Source: Bradyrhizobium frederickii (lineage in GTDB: Bacteria > Pseudomonadota > Alphaproteobacteria > Rhizobiales > Xanthobacteraceae). Taken from it: DNA of 64,000 bases. The stretch is from positions 57,795 to 121,794 of the forward strand of contig NZ_SPQS01000023.1 in assembly GCF_004570865.1 (NCBI RefSeq). The letters are read 5' to 3'. How positions within the stretch are numbered: the first letter of the stretch is position 1; every line of letters starts with the position of its first letter. Both the position numbers and the translations under genes were made by a program. The notes under the pieces are model-generated. The model did not search any database and had not been told where the DNA came from. It saw only the letters and a program-made list of their open reading frames with translations. Below are positions 8,592 to 17,031 of this stretch, one piece after another.

Positions 8592-8614
8592 ACATTGGAC
8601 AATTTGTCCAATGT
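8592..8614. promoter_or_regulatory. perfect 11-bp inverted repeat between cyoA and an MFS gene
   Basis: The arms ACATTGGACAA and TTGTCCAATGT flank a single T, giving an odd-length palindrome of 23 bases. It lies 66 bp upstream of the cyoA start and 91 bp upstream of the chosen MFS start, inside a 180-bp divergent intergenic region. Geometry fits a dimeric repressor or activator site. It lacks a T-tract, so a terminator is less likely. The protein that binds it is unknown. Confidence 0.6.
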
Positions 8615-8705
8615 TGCAGTGCGAGATGTTGGGTCAGACAGGGCCAGATTGCCTGGCGCCCGCCGGGCGGTCGGCTTTGGTTTTCAGGACGTTAAGGGCG
8701 CACGC

Positions 8706-10034
8706 ATGGCGACGGCACAGACCCCCGCAATGGCAGACCTCCACTCGGGCGAGCATGGCCACGACCAGGCCAGCCCCGGCGAGATCGCCATCGGCGTCAT
8801 CATCGGCCGCACCTCGGAATTCTTCGACTTCTTCGTCTTCGCGATCGCCTCGGTGATCGTCTTCCCGCGCCTGGTGTTCCCGTTCGCGAGCGAGCTGACC
8901 GGCACCCTCTATTCCTTCATGATCTTCGCGCTGGCCTTCATGGCCCGGCCGATCGGCACGGTCATTTTCATGACGGTCGACCGTGCCTACGGCAAGACGG
9001 CCAAGCTGATCTCGGCGCTGTTCCTGCTAGGCACCGCGACCGTCGCGCTGGCGTTCCTGCCCGGCTATCACGACATCGGCGTCGCCGCGATCTGGCTGCT
9101 GGCACTGGCGCGCATCGCGCAGGGCCTCGCCTGGGGCGGCGCCTGGGACGGCATGGCCTCGCTGCTGGCGCTGAACGCACCGCCCTCCCAGCGCGGCTGG
9201 TACGCGATGGTGCCGCAACTCGGCGCTCCGCTCGGGCTGATCGTGGCGAGCGCGCTGTTCGCCTATTTCGCCGGCAATCTCTCGGCCGACGATTTCTTCG
9301 ACTGGGGCTGGCGCTATCCGTTCTTCGTTGCCTTTGCCATCAACGTCGTGGCGCTGTTCGCGCGCCTGCGCATGGTGACGACGGAGGAATATGCCACGCT
9401 GTTCGAGACCCGCGAATTGCAGCCGGCGCGCATCTCCGACACCGTCGCGCGCGAAGGCCAGAACATCATGCTCGGGGCGTTTGCGCCCCTCGCCAGCTTC
9501 GCGCTGTTTCACATGGTCACGGTGTTTCCGCTGTCCTGGGTGTTCCTGTTCACCCGCGAAAGCCCGGTGCGCTTCCTGATCATCGAGATCGTCGCCGCGG
9601 TGTTCGGCGTCGGCGCGATCGTGGTCTCGGGCATCATCGCCGACCGCGTGGGGCGCAAATCGCTGCTGATGGGATCGGCGATCGCGATCGCGATCTATAG
9701 CGGCTTTGCCCCGCAGCTGCTCGACGCCGGCGCGTTCGGCGAGACCATCTACATGGTGATCGGCTTCATCCTGCTCGGCCTGTCCTTCGGCCAGTCCTCC
9801 GGTGCGATCGCGTCGAACTTCAAGCAGGCCTATCGCTACACCGCTTCGGCGTTGACCTCGGACATGGCCTGGCTGTTCGGCGCCGGCTTCGCGCCGCTGG
9901 TCGCGTTGCTGCTCGCCACCAATCTCGGCGTCATCGCATCGGGTGCGTATCTGTTGTCCGGCGCGTTCTGGACCCTGCTCGCGCTCTGGCTCAGCGGCCA
10001 GCGCGAGGCGGGCGATATGGACGCGGGGCGTTGA
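8706..10034 (+). CDS. MFS transporter (metabolite:H+ symporter-like)
   Basis: The product is about 442 residues with some twelve hydrophobic segments, starting after a short His/Asp-containing cytoplasmic N-terminus. The loop sequence DRAYGKTAKL after helix 2 and ADRVGRKSLL after helix 8 correspond to the duplicated MFS motif A. ATG 8706 is preferred because AAGGG lies upstream; an in-frame start at 8595 would lie inside the intergenic palindrome. Divergent from the cyo operon. The substrate cannot be deduced; the MHS-like loops suggest a small organic acid. Confidence 0.82.
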   Translation: MATAQTPAMADLHSGEHGHDQASPGEIAIGVIIGRTSEFFDFFVFAIASVIVFPRLVFPFASELTGTLYSFMIFALAFMARPIGTVIFMTVDRAYGKTAKLISALFLLGTATVALAFLPGYHDIGVAAIWLLALARIAQGLAWGGAWDGMASLLALNAPPSQRGWYAMVPQLGAPLGLIVASALFAYFAGNLSADDFFDWGWRYPFFVAFAINVVALFARLRMVTTEEYATLFETRELQPARISDTVAREGQNIMLGAFAPLASFALFHMVTVFPLSWVFLFTRESPVRFLIIEIVAAVFGVGAIVVSGIIADRVGRKSLLMGSAIAIAIYSGFAPQLLDAGAFGETIYMVIGFILLGLSFGQSSGAIASNFKQAYRYTASALTSDMAWLFGAGFAPLVALLLATNLGVIASGAYLLSGAFWTLLALWLSGQREAGDMDAGR

Positions 10035-10065
10035 TTAGGCGCGGGCTGCACCTCCACAACAGCTT

Positions 10066-10233
10066 CGTAGGGTGGGCAAAGGCGCATTCGCGCCGTGCCC
10101 ACCACCTGTCGCCATCATTGAGGGATGGTGGGCACGCTTACGCTTTGCCCACCCTACGCAGCGCAATCTGTCGCTCCAGATCCCGGGTTCGCGCTAAGCG
10201 CGCCCCGGGATGACGTGCGCTTAGCGCACGTCA
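10066..10233. repeat. composite of palindromic repeats (family A plus hairpins)
   Basis: Positions 10066-10158 carry the outer arms CGTAGGGTGGGCAAAG and CTTTGCCCACCCTACG with inner CGTGCCCACC/GGTGGGCACG, the family A pattern found again at 12595, 22865 and 44292. Then 10179-10209 is an imperfect CCCGGG-centred hairpin of the family seen at 14180. Last, 10211-10233 is a perfect 11-bp inverted repeat (TGACGTGCGCT, T, AGCGCACGTCA) whose final TCA is the stop codon of the M48 gene. The block fills a convergent gene junction and may stop transcription from both sides. Confidence 0.85.
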
Positions 10234-11730
10234 ATCCGCCACGATCTTCACGCGGTCGCGCACCTTCACCTGCGCGCTGCGATCGAGGCCGTTGAGCACG
10301 CGGAAGCGCTCGGCGGGGTGATCGACGCCGGCCATGCGGTGGGAGAGCGATTCCACGGTATCGCCCGGCTGCACGGTGATGACCTTGATGCGGAGCGGGC
10401 GGGCGGCCTGGATCTCGTCGAGCGTCAGGCGGCGGAACGAATTGACGGTCTCGCGCGCGTTGCGCTCGCTCTCGGTCGATTTCTGCCTGGTCGCGAAGAT
10501 GAAGCGATAGACGTCGCTGCCGAACCGCAGCGCATAGACCTTGAACTGCCACTGGTCGCCCTTGGCGGCGGCGGACGCGGCCGGGAAGCCGTTGATTGTG
10601 AGGTCTTCGGTGGACGCCTTCTCGACGCCCTCCATCCAGCCGGAATTGAGGTAGTCGCCGAGCGACTGTTCGGCCGGCACGCGCACCACGTCGAAACGCA
10701 TCGCCTGTGCGCCGCCCTCGCGCACGCCGATCACGGCCTGGGCGGTGTTGTCGAGCGTGAAATTGTCCGGCGCCTGGAAGGTGAAGCCCAGCTTCGGATG
10801 CAGGAAGCGGCGGCCGCGCACGAAACCTTCGCTGGGGTCTTCGCCGTAAACGAGGTTGTCGATCGCGGCGAGATAGCTCTCGCGGTCGCGCTCGGCGCCT
10901 TCGGGCGCAGTGTATTGCCGCGCGATATTCTGCGCGTTCTGCACGCGCTCGGGGGTTGCCGGATGCGACGAGGTGAAATCCTGCGCGCGCGGATCAAGCG
11001 AAGATTTGCCGGCCTTCAGCTCGGCATTGCGCTCCATCGCCGAGAGGAAGCGCGCCGCGCCATAGGGGTCGAAATGCGCCTTGGCGGAAATGCTCACCCC
11101 GATGCCGTCGGCCTCGATCTCCTGCTTGCGCGAGAAACTCGCCATGGTGAGCTTGGTCTTGGCCAGCGCCAGGGCGGTGAGATCGGGATCGTTGCTCATG
11201 TCGGTGACGACGCGGGTCACGATCGCGGCCTGGCGCGCCTGGTCCTCGCGCATCGCGGCGTGCTTGGACAGTACATGCGCCATCTCGTGGCTGAGCACGG
11301 AGGACAATTCCGAGGTGTCGCTCGCGAGCGCAAGCAGCCCGCGCGTGACGTAGAGCTGGCCGTTCGGCAGCGCGAAGGCGTTCACCGCGCCGGAATTGAG
11401 GATGGTGACCTTGTAGCCCTGGTCGGGACGGTCGGAGGCAGCGACCAGCCGGTCGACTGTCTTGCTGACGAGCGATTCGAGCCTGGGATCGTCATAGGTC
11501 CCGCCATAGCTCGCCAGGATGCGCTCGTGCTCCTTCTCGGTGGCGGGGGTCTGCGCGATGGCCGGCTTGGGCTTCGGCATCGCGACGGCCGGAGGGGTCG
11601 CGGCAGCCTGGAACCGGCCCATGTCGCCGCAACCCGCCAGCGCTGTGCTCAGGACAAGGCATAGCGCAGCCGGCGCAGCCCGCAGGCGGCGGCCATCACC
11701 TCGTCCGTGCCGTTCTAGCACCCCATTCAC
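10231..11730 (-). CDS. M48-family zinc metalloprotease lipoprotein with C-terminal LysM-like region
   Basis: The product is 499 residues. The lipobox is LAGC at 31-34. The peptidase M48 domain has HEMAH (His148, Glu149, His152) and the third zinc ligand Glu207 in EIEADGIG. A central region of unclear fold follows, then a C-terminal LysM-like segment (VQPGDTVESLSHRM, then RFRVLNGLDRSAQVKVRDRV). This resembles BepA/YfgC-type periplasmic quality-control proteases with a peptidoglycan-contact module. The start is a GTG; the gene is 27 bp downstream of the thermonuclease-like gene, so the two are probably one operon. Confidence 0.88.
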   Translation of the reverse strand: MNGVLERHGRGDGRRLRAAPAALCLVLSTALAGCGDMGRFQAAATPPAVAMPKPKPAIAQTPATEKEHERILASYGGTYDDPRLESLVSKTVDRLVAASDRPDQGYKVTILNSGAVNAFALPNGQLYVTRGLLALASDTSELSSVLSHEMAHVLSKHAAMREDQARQAAIVTRVVTDMSNDPDLTALALAKTKLTMASFSRKQEIEADGIGVSISAKAHFDPYGAARFLSAMERNAELKAGKSSLDPRAQDFTSSHPATPERVQNAQNIARQYTAPEGAERDRESYLAAIDNLVYGEDPSEGFVRGRRFLHPKLGFTFQAPDNFTLDNTAQAVIGVREGGAQAMRFDVVRVPAEQSLGDYLNSGWMEGVEKASTEDLTINGFPAASAAAKGDQWQFKVYALRFGSDVYRFIFATRQKSTESERNARETVNSFRRLTLDEIQAARPLRIKVITVQPGDTVESLSHRMAGVDHPAERFRVLNGLDRSAQVKVRDRVKIVAD

Positions 11731-11757
11731 GTCGCTTAACCCGTGTCCGGCCCCGCT

Positions 11758-12528
11758 TTAAGGCCTTACCCCTGTCGATTCGTTTGCGCCCAGCAACTCG
11801 ACCTGTCCTACGAGGCGTATATCGATCCGCGGCCCCGTATTGCCCTCAACCCAGCCCCGAACTCGAATACGCTTGTTCTCCAAGGACTTAAGGGAAATGC
11901 CAGCGCTTTCAAACGCCTGCAGCGTGCGTTTGGAGATAGTCGCCGCAAAGCCCCGTGTCCAGCTTCGTCCGAAGTTGAGGTAGGTCATTGCCCCAGCTTG
12001 CCGGACGGACAGGACTTTGCCCTCGACCACCACAAAACGCCCGATCCCTGCCAAAATATCGTCCGGACTTTCCGCGTTTTTTATGGCCGACGGGTCAGCC
12101 CAACTGCCCTTTTTTTGGCGCCGGGCTGCGGCCTCCGACGCCATCAGGGCGGTTGCGCAGTCCTTGTCCGTGATCTCGGCGGAGACCATGGCCTCGCCCT
12201 GGGCCAGCAGCATGGCCTGCACCGGATTGTCGCTTTCGTCGATGAAGACCAGCGCGCCCTGGCGGCCATAGCGGTCCGGCGTGTCGTCGCTGCCGCGGAG
12301 CCTGACGTCGCGGCCGGCGAGCAGCGACGCCAGCGCCTGCCTCGTCGTCGCCGTGGGCTCGATCCCGATGAGACGGATTTCGCGGCCGTCGTCGAGACGC
12401 ACGCTGCGCGCATCGACGATGGTGGCGACGCGGCCTTCGCCTTGAGACTCGAACTGGCATGGTGTCGCGACCGCGGTGTGACTCGCGATGAGAAGGAACA
12501 CGCTGATGAGCTGAAGCAGTCGCGTCAC
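11758..12528 (-). CDS. thermonuclease-family (SNase-like) exported protein, possibly inactive
   Basis: From the GTG at 12528 the product is 256 residues with a Sec-type signal (LLQLISVFLLIASHTAVA). It has an SNase-like OB-fold segment (GRVATIVDARSVRLDDGREI, then RLIGIE), DRYGRQGALVF matching the Arg87 region of staphylococcal nuclease, and a second OB-like C-terminal part with GKVLSVRQAG and NKRIRVRGWV. The acidic residues that normally follow RLIGIDAPE are replaced by PTATT, so catalysis is doubtful. The same open frame extends upstream to 12690 but that part overlaps a palindromic repeat and is rejected as coding. Confidence 0.72.
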   Translation of the reverse strand: MTRLLQLISVFLLIASHTAVATPCQFESQGEGRVATIVDARSVRLDDGREIRLIGIEPTATTRQALASLLAGRDVRLRGSDDTPDRYGRQGALVFIDESDNPVQAMLLAQGEAMVSAEITDKDCATALMASEAAARRQKKGSWADPSAIKNAESPDDILAGIGRFVVVEGKVLSVRQAGAMTYLNFGRSWTRGFAATISKRTLQAFESAGISLKSLENKRIRVRGWVEGNTGPRIDIRLVGQVELLGANESTGVRP

Positions 12529-12594
12529 GTTGCCCGGAGAGGTTGCGTTGTGCCTCGATCTTAACTCAAACGACGCCAACCACGAAGGGGCCCT

Positions 12595-12722
12595 CGCAGG
12601 GTGGGCAAAGCGACTTGTCCGCCGTAGCTCGAAGAGCGAAGGCGGAAGCGTGCCCACGTCTTTGCCAATCGCACGGGCGGTGGTGGGCACGGCGCGAAGA
12701 GCGCGCCTTTGCTCACCCTACG
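12595..12722. repeat. family A palindromic repeat, diverged copy
   Basis: Outer arms CGCAGGGTGGGCAAAGCG and GCCTTTGCTCACCCTACGG with inner CGTGCCCAC/GTGGGCACG match the copies at 10066, 22865 and 44292. This copy is longer, with an extra inner hairpin, and several mismatches. It lies between two divergent genes, so any promoter for the solute-binding protein gene must lie in or beyond it. Confidence 0.8.
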
Positions 12723-12953
12723 GCAGAGAGTGTGGAGCTTCGCTGTTGCCCCAAGCAATGACGCGGAAACGTCTTATCCCCCCATTCCGTTTTGCGGAAA
12801 ACACGCTGCCATCGCAAGACGCGCATGGCGCCTCGCGCTTGCTGCGCTCTTGCGCATGCGGCATGATTGCGGCAACAGCGATTGCCAAGAACCAACCAAG
12901 AGCAATAACCAAGCCGCCATCAGAGCACGGCGCGATAAGGGAGATCGTTTTCC
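12723..12953. other. leader region upstream of the solute-binding protein gene
   Basis: No plausible gene is visible; open frames here are short or antisense. TTCCGTTTTGCGGAA at about 12786-12800 forms a small stem-loop. The region ends in AAGGGAG, a ribosome binding site for the gene at 12954. Nothing else is recognised. Confidence 0.5.
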
Positions 12954-14159
12954 ATGAAGACTATTTTGTCGGGCATCTTTGCCGCCGCGTTTGCCCTCAA
13001 TGCGAGCGCCGCGCAGGCCCAGGACAAGCCACCTCTCAAGATCGGCGGCATCTTGGATATGTCGAGCCTCTATGCCGACATCACCGGCTCCGGCAGCGAG
13101 ACCGCGGCCAAGATGGCGGTGGAGGACTTTGGCGGCGAAGTGTTGGGGCGCAAGATCCAGGTGCTCGCGGCCGACCATCAGAACAAGGCCGATCTCTCCG
13201 GCAACATCGCCCGCGACATGCTCGACAATCAGGGCGTCGAGATGATCTACGACGTCGCGGCCTCTGCGACCGCGCTTGCGGCCGGCGAGATCGCAAAGGC
13301 GCGCAACAAGATCATCATGTTCAACGGCCCGGGCTCGATCCGTCTCACCAACGAGGCCTGCGGTCCCTACACCGTCCACTACGTGTTCGACACCTACGGC
13401 CAGGCCAATGTGACCGGCCTTGCGGCGGTGAAGACGGGGCTCGACAGCTGGTACTTCCTCACTGCCGACTACGCCTTCGGCCAGGACCTGGAGAAGGACA
13501 CCAGTGCCGTCGTGACCAAGACCGGCGGCAAGGTGCTGGGCAGCGTGCGCCATCCGCTCAACACCTCGGATTTCTCGTCCTTCCTGCTGCAGGCGCAGGC
13601 CTCCAAGGCCAAGGTGATCGGACTCGCCAATGCCGGCGGCGACACCGTCAACGCCATCAAGCAGGCGGCCGAGTTCGGAATCATGAAGGGCGGCCAGAAG
13701 GTTTCGCCGCTGCTCGTCTTCGTCACCGACATCGACTCGATCGGCCTCGAGACCGCGCAGGGGCTGCTGCTGGCGGAAGCGTTCTACTGGGACATGAACG
13801 ACGAAACGCGCGCCTTCTCCAAGCGCTTCCAGGAGCGCGTGAAGCGGCCGCCGACCTCGGCGCAGGCCGGCGTCTACTCCTCCGTCACGCATTACCTGAA
13901 GGCGGTGAAGGCGGCCGGCACGACCGACGCGGCCGCCGTGATGAAGGTGATGAAGGAGACGCCGATCAACGACTTCTTCGCCAAGAACGGCAGGATCCGC
14001 GAGGACGGCCGCATGATCCACGACATGTACCTGTTCGAGGTGAAGAAGCCGTCGGAGTCGAAGGGCCGCTGGGACGACTACAAGCTGCTCGCCACCGTAT
14101 CCGGCAACGAGGCGTTCCAGTCGCTGGAGCAGTCGCGCTGTCCGCTGGTGAAGAAGTGA
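12954..14159 (+). CDS. branched-chain amino-acid-type ABC transporter substrate-binding protein
   Basis: The product is 401 residues. It has a Sec signal peptide ending ASAAQAQ at about 22, then a type I periplasmic-binding fold of the LivJ/Peripla_BP_6 type. Visible hallmarks are LKIGGILDMSSLYADITGSG, AVEDFGGEVLGRKIQVLAADHQ, the hinge SWYFLTADYAFGQDL, and SAQAGVYSSVTHYLKAVKAAGT near the C-terminus. In soil bacteria such proteins often bind aromatic or aliphatic acids instead of amino acids. No permease or ATPase genes are adjacent; the next genes are CoA-ester enzymes, which hints at a carboxylic-acid ligand. RBS AAGGGAG upstream. Confidence 0.87.
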   Translation: MKTILSGIFAAAFALNASAAQAQDKPPLKIGGILDMSSLYADITGSGSETAAKMAVEDFGGEVLGRKIQVLAADHQNKADLSGNIARDMLDNQGVEMIYDVAASATALAAGEIAKARNKIIMFNGPGSIRLTNEACGPYTVHYVFDTYGQANVTGLAAVKTGLDSWYFLTADYAFGQDLEKDTSAVVTKTGGKVLGSVRHPLNTSDFSSFLLQAQASKAKVIGLANAGGDTVNAIKQAAEFGIMKGGQKVSPLLVFVTDIDSIGLETAQGLLLAEAFYWDMNDETRAFSKRFQERVKRPPTSAQAGVYSSVTHYLKAVKAAGTTDAAAVMKVMKETPINDFFAKNGRIREDGRMIHDMYLFEVKKPSESKGRWDDYKLLATVSGNEAFQSLEQSRCPLVKK

Positions 14160-14179
14160 CGGCGTGACGTAAGTCACGG

Positions 14180-14284
14180 CGTCATCCCGGGGCTCGCGTA
14201 GCGAGAACCCGGGATCCATCGGGCGGCATCGACGGTTGAGAAATGGATTCCGGGTTCGCGACTTTGTCGCGCCCCGGAATGACG
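14180..14284. repeat. family D palindromic repeat
   Basis: Outer arms CGTCATCCCGGGGC and GCCCCGGAATGACG enclose two smaller hairpins centred on CTCGCGTAGCGAG and TTCGCGACTTTGTCGCG, with ATCCATCGG and ATGGATTCC in between. It occupies the 154-bp gap between the binding protein gene and the next crotonase gene, which are co-directional. Confidence 0.85.
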
Positions 14285-14313
14285 GAGCCAAACAACAACA
14301 AGGGAGAAGCCCC

Positions 14314-15102
14314 ATGAACGACATGGTTCTGCAAAAGCTCGAAGGTGGGCTGCTCACCATCACCATGAATCGCCCGGAGCGGAAGAACGCGCTCAATCCG
14401 GAGATGGTGGTCGGGCTGGTCGAGGCGGCGCGCCGCGCGGCCGACGATCCCGAGGTGCGCGCCGTGCTGTTCAAGGGCGCCGGCGGCTCGTTCTGCGTCG
14501 GCGGCGACGTCAAGTCGATGGCGGCCGGCCGCGCGCCGCTGCCGTTCGAGCAGAAGCTCGCGAATCTGCGCCGCGGCATGGAGGTCTCGCGCATCCTGCA
14601 CCAGATGCCCAAGCCGGTGGTGGCGCAGCTCGACGGCGCGGCGGCCGGTGCCGGTCTGTCGATGGCGCTGTCCTGCGACCTGCGCATTGCATCCGAATCC
14701 TGCAAGATCACCACGGCCTTTGCCAAGGTCGGCTTCTCCGGCGATTACGGCGGCACCTATTTCCTCACCCAGCTGCTCGGCAGCGCGCGGGCGCGCGAGC
14801 TTTATCTGATGTCGCCGGTGCTGACCGCGAGGGAAGCGCACGCGATCGGCATGGTGACCAGGGTGGTGCCCGATGCCGAGATCGACGCCGCGGCCCACGA
14901 GCTCGCGCTGTCGCTGGCGCAAGGGCCGTCGATCGCGCTCGGCTTCATCAAGCGCAACATCAACAATGCCGAGCATCTGGCGCTGGAGGATTGCTTCGAC
15001 GGCGAGGCCATCCACCACACCCGGTGTGGCGACACCGAGGATCACAAGGAGGCCGCCAAGGCCTTTGTCGAGAAGCGCAAGCCGACCTTCAAAGGCGCAT
15101 GA
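14314..15102 (+). CDS. enoyl-CoA hydratase/isomerase family protein
   Basis: The 262-residue crotonase-fold protein has the oxyanion-hole segments SFCVGGDVKSM and LDGAAAGAGLSMALSCDLRI, and then TTAFAKVGFSGDYGGTYFLT in the active-site helix. The glutamate found at the second catalytic position of classical hydratases is not at the expected place; an Asp (GDYGG) is present instead, as in isomerase-like members. So an isomerase or an atypical hydratase is possible. RBS AGGGAGAAG precedes ATG 14314. Its stop overlaps the next gene as ATGA. Confidence 0.86.
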   Translation: MNDMVLQKLEGGLLTITMNRPERKNALNPEMVVGLVEAARRAADDPEVRAVLFKGAGGSFCVGGDVKSMAAGRAPLPFEQKLANLRRGMEVSRILHQMPKPVVAQLDGAAAGAGLSMALSCDLRIASESCKITTAFAKVGFSGDYGGTYFLTQLLGSARARELYLMSPVLTAREAHAIGMVTRVVPDAEIDAAAHELALSLAQGPSIALGFIKRNINNAEHLALEDCFDGEAIHHTRCGDTEDHKEAAKAFVEKRKPTFKGA

Positions 15103-15851
15103 CCATGGCGCCCTATATGCGGCTACGCCAGATCTGCCTCGTCGCGCCGCAGCTCGCGCCCGTCGTCTCCGACATCGCGGAGATCATGGGTCTTGCCGTC
15201 TGCTACCGCGACGGCAATGTCGCCAAATACGGCCTGGAGAACGCGCTGCTCCCGGTCGACACGATCCTGCTGGAGGTGGTCGCGCCCTTCAAGGACGGCA
15301 CCACGGCCGGCCGCTTCATCGAGAAGACCGGCGGTCGCGGCGGCTATATGGCGATCTTCTGCTGCAACGATCCCGACGAGCGCGGACGCCATGCGAACGC
15401 GATGGGCGTGCGCACCGCCAACGTCATCGATCACGCGCCCTATCACGGCGTGCAGCTCCACCCCCGCGACTGCCGCGCCGCCTTCATCGAGTTCAACCAC
15501 ACCGAAGGCAGCGACGATATTCTGGGCGCGTATCCGCCGGCGGGGCCCGACTGGCGAAAATTCATCCGCAAGGATGTGACGCAGGCGCTCACGGCCGTGG
15601 AGATGCAGAGCCCGGACCCGGTGGGGCTGGCGCAGCACTGGGGCAAGATCATCGGAGTTGCGGCTGATGGCTCCGCGTTGAAGCTGCCCAACGCGACCTT
15701 CCGCTTCGTGAAGGGCGCCAGCGAGATCATGAGCGCGCTGGAGTTTCGGGTGACCGACGCGGCTCAGGTGCTGCATGCCGCGCGAGCGAAGGGGCACGCG
15801 GTCGCGGGGAACGAGTTCCTGCTGGGCGGCGTGACGTTTCGGGTGAGCTGA
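15099..15851 (+). CDS. VOC (glyoxalase/bleomycin-resistance fold) family protein
   Basis: A 250-residue protein whose ATG overlaps the upstream crotonase stop (ATGA), so the two are translationally coupled. The N-terminal half reads as a VOC module (MRLRQICLVAPQL, then ENALLPVDTILLEVVAPF and GGYMAIFCC), and a second half with TAVEMQSPDPVGLAQHWGKI and LEFRVTDAAQVLHAARAKG looks like a second VOC-like repeat. Coupling to a crotonase suggests it acts on an acyl-CoA intermediate, for example as an epimerase-like enzyme. Exact chemistry is unknown. Confidence 0.72.
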   Translation: MTMAPYMRLRQICLVAPQLAPVVSDIAEIMGLAVCYRDGNVAKYGLENALLPVDTILLEVVAPFKDGTTAGRFIEKTGGRGGYMAIFCCNDPDERGRHANAMGVRTANVIDHAPYHGVQLHPRDCRAAFIEFNHTEGSDDILGAYPPAGPDWRKFIRKDVTQALTAVEMQSPDPVGLAQHWGKIIGVAADGSALKLPNATFRFVKGASEIMSALEFRVTDAAQVLHAARAKGHAVAGNEFLLGGVTFRVS

Positions 15852-15864
15852 TCCTATTTGTTAT

Positions 15865-15991
15865 CCGTCACCCTGAGGTGCTCGCCTTTTCGGCGAGCCT
15901 CGAAGGGCGACGGCCACTGGCCGGGCCGTTCATCCTTCGAGGCTCTCAGCACGGCGCTATGCACCGTGCTGCTCGCACCTCAGGATGACGG
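15865..15991. repeat. family B palindromic repeat
   Basis: Outer arms CCGTCACCCTGAGGTGC and GCACCTCAGGATGACGG enclose inner arms CCTCGAAGGGCGACGGCC and GGCCGTTCATCCTTCGAGG. Near-identical blocks lie at 40019 and 52357. It fills the convergent junction between the VOC gene and the next crotonase. Confidence 0.88.
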
Positions 15992-16028
15992 GTCGAGACC
16001 GCCGGCGACGAGATACGGCGGGGCAGAA

Positions 16029-16841
16029 CTACCTTCCCCTAAAATTCGCCGCGCGCCGCTCTTCCGTGGCTTTCACGCCTTCCTTGAAATCCTCCGTCGC
16101 GCGCAGGCGCGTCTGCTCAGCCAGCTCGTGATTGGTCGCCGCCATGACGCGATCGGCGAGCCCGTTGCGCATCGTGGCACGGGTGGAGAGCAAGCCGAGC
16201 GGCGAGCATTCGGCGATCTCGCCGGCGAGCTTCATCGCGGCCGATTTGACCTGGTCCTGCGGCACCAGCTCGTTGGCGAGGCCCCACTTGTAGGCCTCCT
16301 CGCCGGTGACGCGGCGGCTGGTGTAGAACATCAGCTCGGCGTTGTTCTTGCCGATCAGCTCGGGCAGCGTCACGGTCAGGCCGAAGCCCGGATGGAAACC
16401 GAGCTTGGTGAAGTTCGCGGAGAAGCGCGCCTCGGGGCAGGTGACGCGGAAATCGGCCGAGACCGCAAGGCCCAATCCGCCGCCGATGGCGGCGCCCTGC
16501 ACGGCGGCGACGATCGGCTTCTTGGCGCGGAAGATGCGCACGGCCTGAATGTAGAGGTGGTTGATCGATCCGAGGCTGTCGGCGGGGTCGCCTTTCTTCT
16601 CGGCCTCGCGGGCCTCCTGCGCCTGCCGCGCCGGATCCTGGAAGTTGGCGCCGGCGCAGAACGCCTTGCCCTGCGCCGAGAGAACGGAGGCGCGGATCTC
16701 GATGTCGCGGTCGAATTCGTCGAGCGCGTCCGCGATCTGGTTGATCAGCGAAATGTCGAAGAAGTTGAGCGGCGGGCGGCGGATCTCGATGGTGCCGACA
16801 TGCCCGACCTTCTCGACGCCGATATCTTTGTACGTGCTCAT
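16029..16841 (-). CDS. enoyl-CoA hydratase/isomerase family protein
   Basis: The 270-residue crotonase-fold protein has IRRPPLNFFDISLINQIADA near the N-terminus, KAFCAGANFQDP forming the first oxyanion segment, AAVQGAAIGGGLGLAVSADF the second, then KLGFHPGFGLTVTLPELIG. Like the crotonase at 14314 it lacks the two standard hydratase glutamates at their usual positions. It lies upstream of and in the same direction as nothing on its 3' side; its 5' side faces the acyl-CoA dehydrogenase pair across a repeat. A role in an acyl-CoA degradation pathway with those enzymes is inferred. Confidence 0.86.
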   Translation of the reverse strand: MSTYKDIGVEKVGHVGTIEIRRPPLNFFDISLINQIADALDEFDRDIEIRASVLSAQGKAFCAGANFQDPARQAQEAREAEKKGDPADSLGSINHLYIQAVRIFRAKKPIVAAVQGAAIGGGLGLAVSADFRVTCPEARFSANFTKLGFHPGFGLTVTLPELIGKNNAELMFYTSRRVTGEEAYKWGLANELVPQDQVKSAAMKLAGEIAECSPLGLLSTRATMRNGLADRVMAATNHELAEQTRLRATEDFKEGVKATEERRAANFRGR

Positions 16842-16874
16842 GTCTAATCTCCAATATCTCGGTAGCGAAGAACC

Positions 16875-16993
16875 ACCTCTCCCACAGGGAGAGGTCGGCG
16901 TGTAGCGCCGGGTGAGGGGCTGAGGTCCCCGGCGAGGGCGTAACCCCTCACCCGATTTGCTGGCGCAAACCGACCTCTCCCTATGGGAGAGGT
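16875..16993. repeat. family E palindromic repeat
   Basis: Outer arms CACCTCTCCCACAGGGAGAGG and CCTCTCCCTATGGGAGAGGTG are each themselves small hairpins, and the inside holds CGGGTGAGGGG/CCCCTCACCCG. Only one copy is seen in this window. Lies between two co-directional minus-strand genes. Confidence 0.85.
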
Positions 16994-17031
16994 GGACAGA
17001 GCACGTGGCCGAGAGTTCGTTCTCATCAGAG

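Noticed and set aside
12529..12690. Upstream extension of the thermonuclease-like gene
   Set aside because: The extra codons run into a family A palindromic repeat and precede the obvious signal peptide.
12774..14726. 650-codon open frame on the minus strand
   Set aside because: Antisense to the solute-binding protein and the start of the crotonase; composition is Arg/His/Gly-rich low complexity with no domain.
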